From NCBI GenBank assembly GCA_008360955.1, contig LUCM01001568.1, forward strand, positions 1 through 64,000: a stretch of DNA of 64,000 nucleotides. The letters run 5' to 3'. Positions 1-10,990 of the stretch are shown piece after piece (within the stretch, counting starts at the first letter, position 1; each line of letters begins with the position of its first letter). A program made the translations under genes and the position numbers. Source of the stretch: Fasciolopsis buskii (lineage: Eukaryota; Platyhelminthes; Trematoda; Plagiorchiida; Fasciolidae). The notes below the pieces were generated by a model. It did not search any database, was not told where the DNA came from, and saw nothing but the letters and a program-made list of their open reading frames with translations.

Positions 1-2249
1 TAGTAGGCGAATCACTGGTTCAATCTGTGTCGGATCATGTCAGGTACGTGATACGGTTTAGCCTCTGGTCAGACTGGTCTTAAAATGAAAATCCTTCATT
101 ATGACCACCTTGAGGATAATAATCAATACAAAGGATGACAAATCGCTTGTCGCAAAGTTATTTTCCCCTTCCACTGATATGCCAGTTTCTCAACTTGACT
201 CAACATTTGACTAGAAATCGAAATAATTCGATCGCGGGTCATCTACAGGCTGTAGTCAATGAAGTCGTCTTCTAATGGATCTCCTTTGCACCCCGCTAAT
301 CCAATATAACTTATTTGATCAAAAAATTGATAGCTGGAATTATAACGTGCTCTATTTCCTCCTACGTTATCACAGATCTGAAGCATATTACTGGAATGGA
401 TAGGGGATTTGTCTACTTCTCCACTAACCAAGCACTTAGCTACTTCTGGAGAAATTTATTTATGCAAAAGCCTCCTCCCTATCAGTTTTGAAAGCATTTC
501 AGTTTTCGTAAGAGGAGGATTCGTGCTGTCATTTCGGTAAGTTTGCACCGCTGTTGAAATCCGATTCACGTGTTCTCACTTTCTGCCATGCAGATCTGAA
601 CATTAGCATCTTTCTTAAATGATGAACTGTGGATGATCTACTCAAATTTAAGCCTCATTTTTCAATACATCCGTTCCACTTTTTCCTGATTTAATATTTC
701 TGTTCTTTATATTATTGCTCATATTTTCAGAAGTCGGCAGCAAGTCTTCCTAGAAAACGCTGACACTTTGTTCCTTGTTAAATAACTATTATCTGCTTTG
801 TGCGAAATGTCAAGTATCGTTCTCCTGACTAACAGTTGAATATTTGTTGAAGAAAATGTTTCAGCCAAGGCAAACACAAAAACTGAAGCGCCATCTAGCG
901 GTCGTCCCAAATAATTTAGACTGAATCGGTGCATCCAAACAGTTCTGGAGATTTCACTTTTCTCACTTAGACTACGACAATTTCTAAGTGATTCTCCATG
1001 CAACATAAATGTTTAATTCATCAGTAAGAGACCTCGTTTCGTCCTTGTAAAGAACCATCGGTAACCTTATGAGATACACGCACGCAAACACCCGCTCCAT
1101 TGTGCAAACGCATGTATGAGCGTACAAGTGCGCCTGTGTTCCCTTCCGGAATAAAACTAGTGACATTGTGATGCTACTGACACGTACTACTTTCATGTCA
1201 TTGGATCACAATCGAATGGTCAACGATGACGTTTGACCCCTCATACCTGTCCCTTCTTTGTAAGGTTTCTACTTTCGGGTGGAGGATCTATCAGCTAGTC
1301 CGCACTACTTGATAGGGTCTCTTTCTCTCCTCCAAACAGTCTTTCTCTGGCATACTGACTGATCTAGAAAACTGACCAGTATTTCCTGTCCGTTGCGAAA
1401 GCGACTTAATGATTAGAATGTATTGATTCGTGCCCACTATCCCTTATACCTGTCAGCTTGATACCGGTCTTTTTGATCGGACCCGCTCCTGAATGCCGCT
1501 TGACCATTAGGCTGATTTACGAGTCCACTGACCCGATTGGTAAAATTTGTTCAGCTCCGCTAATCCACCAATTATCCATACAAAAACGTGCTCTCAGTTT
1601 TGTTGCTACTTCACAACAATGTCTATTCAAAACGGAAAACGAAAAGTGGAGGTAGCAAAAGATCGACTGAAAGATAAGTGAAAAAACCCCACACAGAAGA
1701 AGAAAGATTTCACATACAAGGGCAACACGTATTGTGACACTGAACCCTCTCACCCATTGTCTACAATCGGGCAGTCTGACTGAACCTACACCAGGCAATA
1801 TGTTCATTAAGGATTTCATTAAGTCTGCCCATATCATCGGCTAGTCCCCTCGAGCCATCTTCCAAACTCTACCTGTATCAGAGAACAGCATACAAGAAAA
1901 CACGGGGAAAACAAGCCTCGATCGCCTTAATCGAGTGGCTCGTTTAAAGTTTGAACCTAAGGACCCATTAACTTACGCCTAACCTCTGAATTGCTCACTA
2001 AATTCTCCTATACAGTAAACAGAAGTGTTCAAAAATCGAAAGTCTTCCCATGACTGGTTTCGAACTGTAGAAAATATAAAGGGGCGTCTGCTATACCTCG
2101 GCTGCAAATCTACAATCAAGTCTTTTTCGCAGCTGCTATCTCCAGTTCCCACCAACTCTAATGAGGATGACCAAGTCGAGCAGACAAAAAGGTTGTTCGT
2201 TAATCAAGACCGAATAGCTTATATTAGTCTTCGGTGAGCAACACTCACT

Positions 2250-2850
2250 GATTGATTATTCTGCCAGCTAGTTCGGCCCCTCGGCACTCATCGGCTTCTC
2301 ATTTGGCATTTTTGCTTCGCATATCGATTGGCATAATCAGCGCCAAGTCACCGCAGCTGTGTTGATCTCTGATCCCGGTAGATGTTATGACGAGTCAATA
2401 CTCACTAGCCTTACACATCTGCCCTCAACAGCAGGGCCTACGTCAATACTACTACATAACCCCAATGTTTGATCGGTAACTGAATGCCATGCCGATGTCA
2501 CAGATCCGACAGATTGGTGAATGTCAATCGTGCCTTCTTCCCGCTCGAAGACATTTTATTTGACACAGCCATTTAATGAGATAAAAGTTCAAAAGTAACT
2601 AGGACAATCTAACTCATCCAGTTCTTCCCCTGCAAGAAGATTCTGCTCGGAATCGGCCCTATGAAGGTGCGAAACGCATCTAAAAATACATTCAATATCG
2701 TTCAGACAATTAAGGAAAACGTGCATGTTACTTGGGTCCTCAATCGGTAGTACAGCGCAGTTAGTATGTTCGAAGTCAGACAATTTACAATCTGAGTAAT
2801 CATTTTTGTTACTGTTCTCACATGCAAACAGGACTACCCCCATATACTTC
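2250..2850 (-). mobile_element. RTE-type LINE relic, reverse-transcriptase 3' part
   Basis: The minus strand reads LSDFEH followed by IEDPSNMHVFLNCLND and NLLAGEELDELD. This is the flatworm RTE reverse-transcriptase pattern after the catalytic Tyr-Ala-Asp-Asp box, which is itself decayed here. Downstream (lower coordinates) a frameshifted ARLTFTNL with HGIQLPIK matches the next conserved block. Several stops and frame changes show it is dead. The other RTE relics in the window share the same phrases. Confidence 0.65.
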
Positions 2851-3351
2851 ACTTTTCACTTGGACTATTTCCTCCGTGGTTTATAAATGCGTTATTGTTT
2901 TTGGACTACGATTCGTGACAACATAATTAATTCCCGAAAGGGTTTCTTCGAGTACCCATGAGCGTGCACTTTCGCACACGACAATGAGATAAGGACCGCA
3001 TTAGCTTAACTGTCTATAAGTTCGGGTTAATGGCTGCATTTTTTCAACTTCCAGGTTCGCATCTTTAGCCACTTATAAGGGTCTGAAAGTCTACAACTGA
3101 TTAGCTCGTCTAAGGTCAGGCAGTTGCTAAGTCAGCTATCCATCTCCAGTAGAATGCAGTATGTTGGTTGATTCCTCAGACAGCGCTCACAGTCGACTTT
3201 GGTAAGTGATGTACAGTGGACATTTTTGTCTGGTTAACAAAAATTAAGTACGTGAAAACAGAAGCACTTATCCTCATCGTAAATAAGATTAACGGAAACC
3301 AAAATTTCTGACTTGTGAAGATGTGTTGCTTAAAGACAGCAATAGCTCACT

Positions 3352-3735
3352 ATGTAATAACAAGTAGCCAAGCTCTGTAGGTCATATCCAAAGCTGTCTT
3401 CGTACTTAGGCTACCTACAGAGAAGTCATATATCAGTAGGGGTCGACTGCCGTGTGTTAGCTGCCCGTGGTCGTGCAAATCAGTGACGGATATGTGCAGC
3501 ATCAAGTGGTGAAGTTCAACAAACCGTTCACAGCCTGCCCGGTAGCGTAATGGCTAAGGCGTTCGACTCAGAGTCGTTCGACCCGGGTTCGCATCCCAGT
3601 TCGGACGCGGTGGATATGCACTGCTCAGGATTCCTAACATGGATCAAACAGCTGTGCAGTGGTGAGTTGAACGATGAATTATGGTGAATTATTTCATGAA
3701 ACCATTTATCTCCTACTACTAACACGTAGAAACAG
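3352..3735 (+). repeat. tRNA-Leu-like SINE, copy 1
   Basis: A roughly 380-bp repeat shared with 8306-8640. A tRNA-like part (about 3537-3608) has an A box (TAGCGTAATGGCTAAGG) and a B box (GGTTCGCATCCC), the two internal RNA polymerase III promoter elements, and an anticodon arm resembling tRNA-Leu(CAG). It sits inside a longer unit: about 170 bp upstream and about 130 bp downstream are also shared with copy 2. A real tRNA gene is unlikely because the acceptor stem does not close. Confidence 0.7.
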
Positions 3736-4099
3736 TAATTCACGGGGTTTTGTTAGATAGTTATTCGGAAGAAATGAGGTATGAACAAAACGAAATAGTT
3801 TATGTTACCACTTTCAATATTGCCTAATAAGGAGAAAACAGAAGAACAGTACAAATGAAACTTATGTGAACGAAAGATTTTAAGTGCAAATCTATGCCGG
3901 TGCGCTATTGTCCAATGTTCATCACTAACCAACTCGTGTATTTCGAAAACCTATGCAATAAGCCCGAAACTTCGGAAAGCCTCGTTAATTACTTACTACC
4001 AGTAGTTGACGGGAAATAGAGGAAAGATTTGCACTGAAAATCTGCCGGAATCAGTTTAATCCCATTAACGGTTAAAATCTATCGGACTTCAATACTTAC

Positions 4100-4290
4100 C
4101 GCATAAAATCGACTATAAATGGATCTTGTTTGATCACATCTGTCATTTCTTTCGGGAAATCCGGTTCTACTGTCCAGTAAAAATTGTGCTCAAACCATAA
4201 TTTGTCTTCTTTTGTCACCAACCGATCGGACAGAACACGACGAACCTCATGCTGCCACAGTGTGAAGACTGCTTCCTTTGTTCGATAAAT
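4100..4290 (-). CDS. DNAH5: Dynein heavy chain exon 13: segment after AAA3
   Basis: 63 codons plus two bases, easy to miss because it contains no long ORF with a start. After the acceptor CCACCGATCAG it reads IYRTKEAVFTLWQHEVRRVL, then SDRLVTKEDKLWFEHNF and ends FIVDFMR before GTAAGT. This corresponds to the family's 'LWKHEC.RVIADRF' and 'YFVDFLRD' stretch between AAA3 and AAA4. Its phase 0 start agrees with exon 12, and the CG| end must be completed by an exon beyond position 1. The 12.6-kb intron before it is the largest seen. Confidence 0.93.
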
Positions 4291-4871
4291 CTGATCGGTG
4301 GAGATGAAAGAGAGTCAGACGAAAACAAAATTGATTTGTAGACACCCAAATCGTGACATTCAAATTTTACGCAGCTAATGAGAAGTGACGCATGTGAAAA
4401 CGAGTATGTCTACTGTAATAACCGTATTACTGCTAATTTTTCGAGTTTTAAACAAGGAAAGAATAACTGTAGTTTGTCTAACAAGTTGCTTTCGAGATGT
4501 AGCCCAGATGGGCAGAATACTACGAAGTTACCTCTTACGAAGATTCGGTTTGCTCTGGCATGTCATGACTGCTGACGATTCATCAGATTTTGCAATGCCA
4601 CTCACTCTCAGGGCAAGGCTGCATACCACTGAATGCATCCCTGAATTGCACATAAGGAAACAGCCACCATTCAGGTTTCACACAAGAGGCGTATCAACCG
4701 ATCAACTTCCCAAACCGCTAGTCTGGAATGATTCTTCTGCCTTGCAGAAAGCGCTTCCCTCCGCAAAGGTTAGTGGATCCTCGAATAAAAATCCTACCTT
4801 CTACCGAGGCACGGAGTAGTACAGCGGTCAACAACGCGTACTGCGAAAATGAATGGTCTTCCCAGGGACAT

Positions 4872-4892
4872 TTCTCTCTCTCTCTCTCTCCT
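4872..4892. repeat. (TC)n microsatellite
   Basis: About ten TC units, followed by an interrupted CTCTC. It lies about 40 bp beyond the tail end of the minus-strand SINE at 4930-5103. Confidence 0.9.
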
Positions 4893-4929
4893 CTCGTTCA
4901 CAAAATCAACCTTAAGCTGTACAAAACTG

Positions 4930-5103
4930 TTTTTATCTTTAACTTCCTTTATTAATGGAACAACAATGTACATCAACTTTTAGGAAGGGTCCGCGGCCAA
5001 CAAAGGGCTGCCAACTGGGGAAGTTGACCAGTGGTGGGAGGATTCGAACCCGCGACCTTTACGTCCAAGCGCCACGGCCTTATCCGTTTGGCCACGGACG
5101 GCC
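4930..5103 (-). repeat. tRNA-derived SINE family A, copy 1
   Basis: On the minus strand a tRNA-like head starts at 5103: A box GTGGCCAAACGGATAAGG and B box GGGTTCGAATCC. A conserved tail follows with CAACTTCCCCAGTTGGCAGC, GTTGGCCGCGGACC and AAGTTGATGTACATTGTTG, ending in an A-rich run with AATAAAGG. The tail is shared with the copies at 25611 and 55405, which marks it as a SINE rather than a tRNA gene. Confidence 0.8.
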
Positions 5104-5219
5104 TCTACTAAATCTTGTTATTGCCTCATGCGCTACCCCACTCCCTACACACTCCCCGAAGCTAGTGGTAGTGTCACTGGCATAATCCCTGTTTTTGTTC
5201 TTTCCCATTCTCCCTCAGA

Positions 5220-5600
5220 TTACATCAAATCTCCACCGAACCTACTTCGCTGGCCGGACTGAATGCACTTCCTTCCGTTTGGCTCGGGTTGTCCTCTTCA
5301 AACAAGCTACATTCAACGTGCGAACACTGATGCGTGTAAGTCATCAAGGGTGTTTTAGTCAGTACATTAGGATAACCCTAATCCGTGCGTGTGGCTGTAA
5401 TCCAAAGAGACTCGCATTCGGGATTGTAACTCTCTTATCCGACTGACATCCCCATCTAGTCCTTTCGTAAAGCTTCATTTGCGCCCTTCTGGCAATCCTG
5501 AGGTTACAGCTACTGCTGTTCCCGGTGTTGGTCGGGTTCAAAGTGAGAAAACTGGGAATACACTACACGAATGTATCCCAGTCGATAGTAGGCATCCGCA
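5220..5600 (+). mobile_element. RTE-type LINE relic, endonuclease start only
   Basis: The plus strand reads FKQATFNVRTLMRVSH, then after a frame change SLIRLTSPSSPF, LHLRPSGNPEV, VPGVGRVQSEKTGN and IPVDSRH. This order matches the apurinic-type endonuclease start of the RTE elements seen elsewhere in the window (51.7-52.7 kb). No reverse transcriptase follows, so it is a 5' fragment. Confidence 0.6.
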
Positions 5601-6659
5601 TATTATTAGTTAACAAAAAACAAGCATTTAAATGATTTTGAATACTAGTGCGTTTTATAGCCTGTACGCCATCTGGTGCTCCTCAGCCTTTTCCAGTCAG
5701 CGTGGATCCAAATAGACTACGTCAATATTAGCTACAAATTTTGGGGACTATCTACATGGTTGTCGGCCATACTGAAGCACACCCCTCGGTTCCGAACACG
5801 CGTTAGATTGCACTTAACTGTACATTTGCTCTGATGGGATGCTCAAAATGCATGTCGTCATATGGGTTAGATTGCCAACAGCTATCTCATTCGATTCGCC
5901 TATCAATCATTTGAAGCTAAGATTGTCTTCGCCTCAAAATATCAATGTAGCACTACTCGCTCATCAAGAATTCTTTGCATTCTGCTTGAACTGTCACGTT
6001 GTGACATCCTCGATTTCTGCTGAGTCCTCTGCATCTTCTTGACATACGCCAGCTCACCCCGACTGGTAGGGAGCATAATGAAGTAGGGTTCGTAACTAGA
6101 TGTGAGCTCCTTGTGAGGTTGCGTGGGAATCGCGAGATCTGGTGATCTCAACGAGCTTTGAAGATGGGAAATGTCAGCGCTACAGGATATCGACACATAC
6201 CGGTAAGAAAGCTTTTGGTGTGAGTAAAACGATTTGTCATTTTCACGATTAGTCTATCTTCATCCTGCAGTCAAGTCTTTTATGCTTGGGAAGGGACTTT
6301 CAAGTACATTTTGGCTGGTCCTCATCTTCAGCCCATCTTGCAACTATTTCAGCAAGCGTCCGGTGGCCTGTTATGACAGGTCCACCTACTGAGGTGTTGG
6401 GGATGAGGTCACATCACGAATTGAGAAAACCAGAGCAGCTTTCGCGAACATACGATACTCGTGGCCCCACAACGACATCTGGCTTTTCCTCAAAGGAAGG
6501 ATGTGCAATTCCATAGTTCGAAGAATTCTTCACGATTGCGAGACTTAGCCTATTCTCGTTGAGGATCCTCTGTGACGTTCTGTGTTTGACCACTGATGCA
6601 ACTAAGACATTTCTCGAATTTGGTGAGAAGGTCGACTGAGCAATGACGAGGTACATCGT

Positions 6660-6965
6660 CGTGTGTTGGGTGTTGACAGTCAACCGCCGTCTGAGCTAAG
6701 TACTCTACATAACCTTCGGTGGCTTGATTAATTGTCGCATATGCCTGCTCATCGTCTACTATTTCGTGTTCCTTTTGCACGAGCTAGGCAAGTCTGGAAG
6801 CAGAGACGTGGTGGTCAGTCCATGATTTGGCGTAGGGGTCTAAAAAAGTTATTTTCGGCTTTGGCTTCGGTTAGTGCTATCCGTTTTCTTGTTTGGGGCT
6901 CGAGAGGTGGCGAAAGTACTAGGTTATCGTCGACGAGAGATATGGCTGAGAACGGAATTCCTTGA
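6660..6965 (+). mobile_element. RTE-type LINE relic, extreme C-terminal tail
   Basis: The plus strand reads LSTLHNLRWLD, a stop, then LSHMPAHRLLFRVPFAR and RRGGQSMIWRRGLKKL, with ALASVSAIRFLVWGSRGG and RDMAENG. This is the end of the RTE reverse-transcriptase protein ('HVLRMP...RGGQS.TW...LPGWGPRD' type). It is the uninterrupted counterpart of the tail split at 26146/27402. Confidence 0.65.
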
Positions 6966-7299
6966 TGCGAATGCTTTATGGCACTGGAACTCGTCCCGGC
7001 TGAGTAAACACCAGAATCTATCAAAGTTTCATAAACAAAGATAGCTAATTCGTTTGTCGTGTCTTTTTTTCTGTCGTGTATCTTTTTTCTGTACGATTCT
7101 ATGCACATGTTTTTGTGTTGGCACCACGCTTGTATTCAACCTGGTATTGTATTCGCATGCTACTCACTGGAATATCGGTTCCTTGTTATTTTCTATGAAT
7201 TAACTAGTTGAAGTTATGGACGGCGACTGTAGAGGAGAATCACATGTGTTAAGTAGCGAGCCCAATTCGATGTTCTTCTGACAGATCTGATATTTCCGT

Positions 7300-7707
7300 G
7301 TTACTGTGAAGCAGAATACTCTGGGCTCCGAGAACGATTGAAAAGCACGAACTGACCGGAGAAGACATTGAGTGGTTCCTTGACGGATAATATTGTACAC
7401 GACGACAGATTTTGTGATGTTTAAATCGATCGTTCAATGAAGTTATGGCATTCGCGAAAAAAGGATGATACAATACCGTCAAACTGAGATAAGAAGGCGA
7501 GACTACGAATATAAGTTGGCTTGTAATTAATTGCAAGCCATATTTTCTGGTTGCGTTATGAGCATCACACGTTGGTAACACTTCGCTATCTCGAGATACA
7601 ACATTAAATTGACAAACTATGGTCTGATCTTCCACTGAATCTCGTAGAAGCGGACCTAGATAACTCTTCGTTTTCATTCGGTGGTAGTTGCAATGGACTC
7701 GAAACAC
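7300..7707 (-). pseudogene. Possible hAT-type transposase C-terminal remnant
   Basis: A 152-codon minus-strand ORF starts at 7707. Its middle reads ATRKYGLQLITSQLIFVV then SLTVLYHPFFANAITSLN and DRFKHHK. This resembles the dimerisation-region pattern of domesticated or animal hAT transposases ('..YFR..VFIPFLD.LI.EL..RF..H'). The resemblance is to one block only, and no catalytic residues or terminal inverted repeats were found, so an accidental ORF remains possible. Confidence 0.3.
7517..7540. repeat. 24-bp near-perfect palindrome
   Basis: TGGCTTGTAATTAATT is followed by GCAAGCCA; the arms match over 12 bp each with one mismatch (a G-T pair). It lies inside the possible hAT remnant. No function can be assigned. 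Confidence 0.7.
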
Positions 7708-8305
7708 ATTTCATTCGAAAAATTAACTACACTTCCCTACAAGTAATAGCGCTTTCTCAGATTTTAGAGTCACTCTTGATCCGAAAGCCTCAATCTTGGA
7801 GTTAAATAGATTTCGAAAGGTTACGGAACAACCTTCAACCCAAGGAAACCATTTACCTTACTAGGACGAACGTGGGGAATTGTTCAGCACAGGAATCGCT
7901 GCTTCGAAAACCTGGCACGTTTAGTAGCAGTTGTCAACTCTACCGGTTCTATCGTGTCCTACAGAAAAAGTCTCCTAATTTATTTCACCATTTTTTTTGA
8001 ATGGAAAATACCTACGTGTAGACCAAAAAATTTTACTCCCCCACCTGGGGCGTTGAGCAGCTACGTGGGTTTGCCGTAATAATTACGAGATCGCAAACAT
8101 TCTGGGGACATTAAAAAAATCTGTGCCCTGGGGATTTTCATTGCCCGTGTATGTCAGCGTCTCCGAACCATTTGTAATCAAATCCACAAGCCTTGCTGCC
8201 ATATCTCGTGTTGTTCTGAACACGTTCCAATCCGTTATCGGGTCCTGTGGGGGGATATTTCTATTGGGTGTTTGGTAAACAAAAAGAAATATCCAATCTC
8301 CTGCT

Positions 8306-8640
8306 ACTAATACATACCTAGTAACCAAACACTTTAGGTCATGTCCAAAGCCTTCGCCGTACTTAGGTTACCTGCAGAGAAGTCATCTCTCAGTAGAGGT
8401 CGATTATTGTGCTCTAGCGGCCCGTGGCCGTCCAAATCAGTGACGGATGGGTGCAACATCATCATGTGGTGGAGTTCAACAAACCGTTAAGAGCGTTTGG
8501 CTCAAAATCGTTTGCCGGGTTCGCGTCCCAGTTCGAGCGTGGTGGATATGCACTGAAACAGTTGTACACCGTTTCTATTGTTTCTTAATGGTGAGTTGAG
8601 CTATGATATCACGTGGTGAGTTATTTCATGAAAAAGAATA
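8306..8640 (+). repeat. tRNA-Leu-like SINE, copy 2
   Basis: Same orientation as the copy at 3352. Shared landmarks in order are AGGTCATGTCCAAAGCC, CAAATCAGTGACGGAT, GTTCAACAAACCGTT, a B box GGGTTCGCGTCCCAG, GGTGGATATGCACTG and TTATTTCATGAAA. The A-box segment has lost about 25 bases relative to copy 1, so internal promoter function is probably gone. Confidence 0.7.
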
Positions 8641-9959
8641 CTGACACATGGGTGCCATTAAAGAAAGCGCCAGTTCCATATAGGGAACTTGGTGCGTGTA
8701 CCGATTAATTGCATGCTAGTCCTCGATGCTCAAGGTGATGGAGTAAAATTAGCCATCACATGTATTCACTCAGGAAGCCGGTGATTCCATGGATCAGTTT
8801 CGTGTAGATGGTCGTGATTTAAAGAGGTGTAAGGTTATACTCCAGACCAAAAGACGAGAATCGAAATGGACACAAACAAGTGGGAATTTAGTCACAACTA
8901 AAATTCGATTAGATCACAGTAGCAGTAAGTGCAGACTTTACACGAAACACTCCGAAGTCATCATTCTTTACATACATTTGTTTGCAAGTCTCTTAAATTT
9001 GATTGAACAGTCGAAGTTCGGCAAATTCGCAGTTCCGGTCCTCGAGTTCCTTGTAAGTAGCCAAGCGCTCTAGGACGAATCATCACCATTCTCGGAACGT
9101 GAGAACTTTACTCAGTATTCAAGCTGCACAACCAATAAGTTCTCAATCAAATTTGATCTCCCACTAGTCAGTTTGGTCTTGTGAGTCACCTGGAAACAAT
9201 TGTCAAACCGAACATCTCCATACCATCATTCACAAACCGGTTCGATCAATAAGCACAGGCTTGGAAGTGTATAAAATCGTGTAACAGGTAAGGGTTACAT
9301 CCTGCGCGGGTAAGGTTCAGCGCGATACTGTAACGTAGTCCGGACAGCAAAAACCCTATAATGCTCGACACATAAACGATCACTCCTGTTCCCTGTTTGT
9401 CATACATGAGACGTCTATTGTAGGAGGCGTGTACACCTAGGGCTTGTAATTTCAAGGGAAGTCGTAAAGTGTGTTACCTGATCAAGAATGGGACAAACCA
9501 ATTAATTATTTCTATTTAGACTATATCGACATTGGTGTATTCACATTTACTTATAACCGGTTCGCAAGTATGCATGTATGCTACCGCCCGGCTCACTGGC
9601 ACCATATGTGATTCGTCACTTTCAACTTCGCCATTAGGCTTATCGGTTTTCTTTCATAACCCAAGGACACGAAACAGTCACGTCCACTTTCATTCACACA
9701 CCCTCTCTATGCATCCGGAAAGCTATCACCAACGCATCCTCGTTACAAAATTTCGCGGACTAAACCGCAACATCAAGCCCGTTCACCAACGCTGAGCCTA
9801 ATTTTCTGTTGCCCAATTCTACACCAAACCTCCAGCCTACCACGTGTCAGATACACACCCATCCCCATGGTACTGTGACTCTAATTTTCACTCCATTACT
9901 AGGTGCACGCAGTACGCGGTAGTACCTGATAGTGTCTTTGAGTTGGTAGTCTGTCGTGC

Positions 9960-10020
9960 CCCATCAAGTGCCCTCCATTTATGGTCCCCATCAAGTGCCC
10001 TCCATTTATGGTCCCCATCA
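9960..10020. repeat. Tandem repeat, 26-bp unit, about 2.3 copies
   Basis: The unit CCATCAAGTGCCCTCC plus ATTTATGGTC is present twice without mismatch, then starts a third time (CCATCAGGT) and breaks off. It lies just upstream of the RTE 5' region at 10060. Confidence 0.85.
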
Positions 10021-10059
10021 GGTACCCAGCTCTCACCTGTGGATTCTAGAACCTGAAAC

Positions 10060-10990
10060 ATGCATCAGCAGTCACAACACGGCAAACCGCTCACCAGACG
10101 GGCTAAACCAGTACGAGGCCAAATGAGATCGGAAAGCCTCAGCCACACAGTGTTCAGCATGCAAACGCGGTTACCTATGAATAGGCAGATAAGATCTAAG
10201 ACCGTACGATCCAACGGCTGTAAGGGAATTCGTCGAACAACCAGGACCGCATGGATCCCTCAACGAAATGGCGAACGACCTACCAGGGAGTCACCAGTAT
10301 CAATGCACCAACAGGCTGTTGCCTTAAAGTCCGTACCTGGTTGTGCAAAGGCCAGAGGTGCGTCCTCGAATAAAACAAGCCCGGTAACGTTGGGGACCAT
10401 GAAACTTAATGGTCATGTCTTTCACCCCTTCTGTTATCTATGCTACAGCGTCTTCGAGGGGCGACATCCTTTGCGCAACCCCATTAGGCAGAGTGTCAAG
10501 AATGCTAACTAGACCCCTCCAGTTCAAAAAGATATGCCAAACAGGATGCCGAAACATGAGAACGTTTTCGCAGATCGGAAGTCAGGCCACGACTCTGCGC
10601 ATCTGCAAACGTACCAACTGTATATTGCTTGTTCATTCAAAGTCAGACTAGGGGACACTGGCAGTCGTAACATCAAACAGTTTTCCAGTGCAGATGGTCG
10701 TTAACGGTTCTATCACAGTGACCCAGATACTTCAGGTCAATGAAGAGTATCAACAGCTCTTAGTCACTACATTAATCCCTCTCTGCTCTCTGGCCAACAG
10801 ACATCATCAAGAATCGTTGTGGTGCGCTTCAAAAACCCGACACGTCAACCTTACCGTGGTCCCGAATCACGCCCTAAATTTCCCGTTCGACAGTAATGTG
10901 AAGGATGAGTTCTACGAAAGCCTTCAGACAATAGTGAACCACAGGTTATCGTTACACCCATCACCTTTTCTGATTTTACTCGGATGTCCA
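10060..10990 (+). mobile_element. RTE-type LINE relic, 5' region and endonuclease
   Basis: The first part (TGCATCAGCAGTCAC, CGGCAAACCGCTC) matches 34450-34500 upstream of the long LINE. Next come RNMRTFSQIGSQATTLR, and further on ESLWCASKT and NVKDEFYESLQTIVN. These align with the order of the RTE endonuclease ('NVRTL.QIGQQ', 'AVRL', 'KDEFY..L'). Frame changes and stops show decay. The 150-residue ORF at 10060-10512 is inside this element and not a gene. Confidence 0.55.

Larger units (their letters stand above)
1..4099. other. Dynein intron downstream of exon 13 (incomplete)
   Basis: I find no dynein coding block here, although AAA4 should follow within the gene. It contains an RTE relic on the minus strand (about 2250-2850) and a tRNA-Leu-like SINE (3352-3735). 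I see nothing interpretable in 1-2240 or 2860-3350, only short ORFs without family resemblance. Confidence 0.7.

Noticed and set aside
3537..3608. Candidate tRNA-Leu gene
   Set aside because: The A and B boxes are good, but the acceptor stem does not pair, and the copy at 8306 shares long flanks, so it is a SINE.
4385..4819. Plus-strand 144-codon ORF next to dynein exon 13
   Set aside because: No family, no splice context, and no conserved blocks. It lies between an exon and a SINE, where random ORFs of this length are expected.
10060..10512. Plus-strand 150-codon ORF
   Set aside because: It lies in the 5' region shared with the LINE at 34.4 kb. The composition is random-like and no domain is visible.
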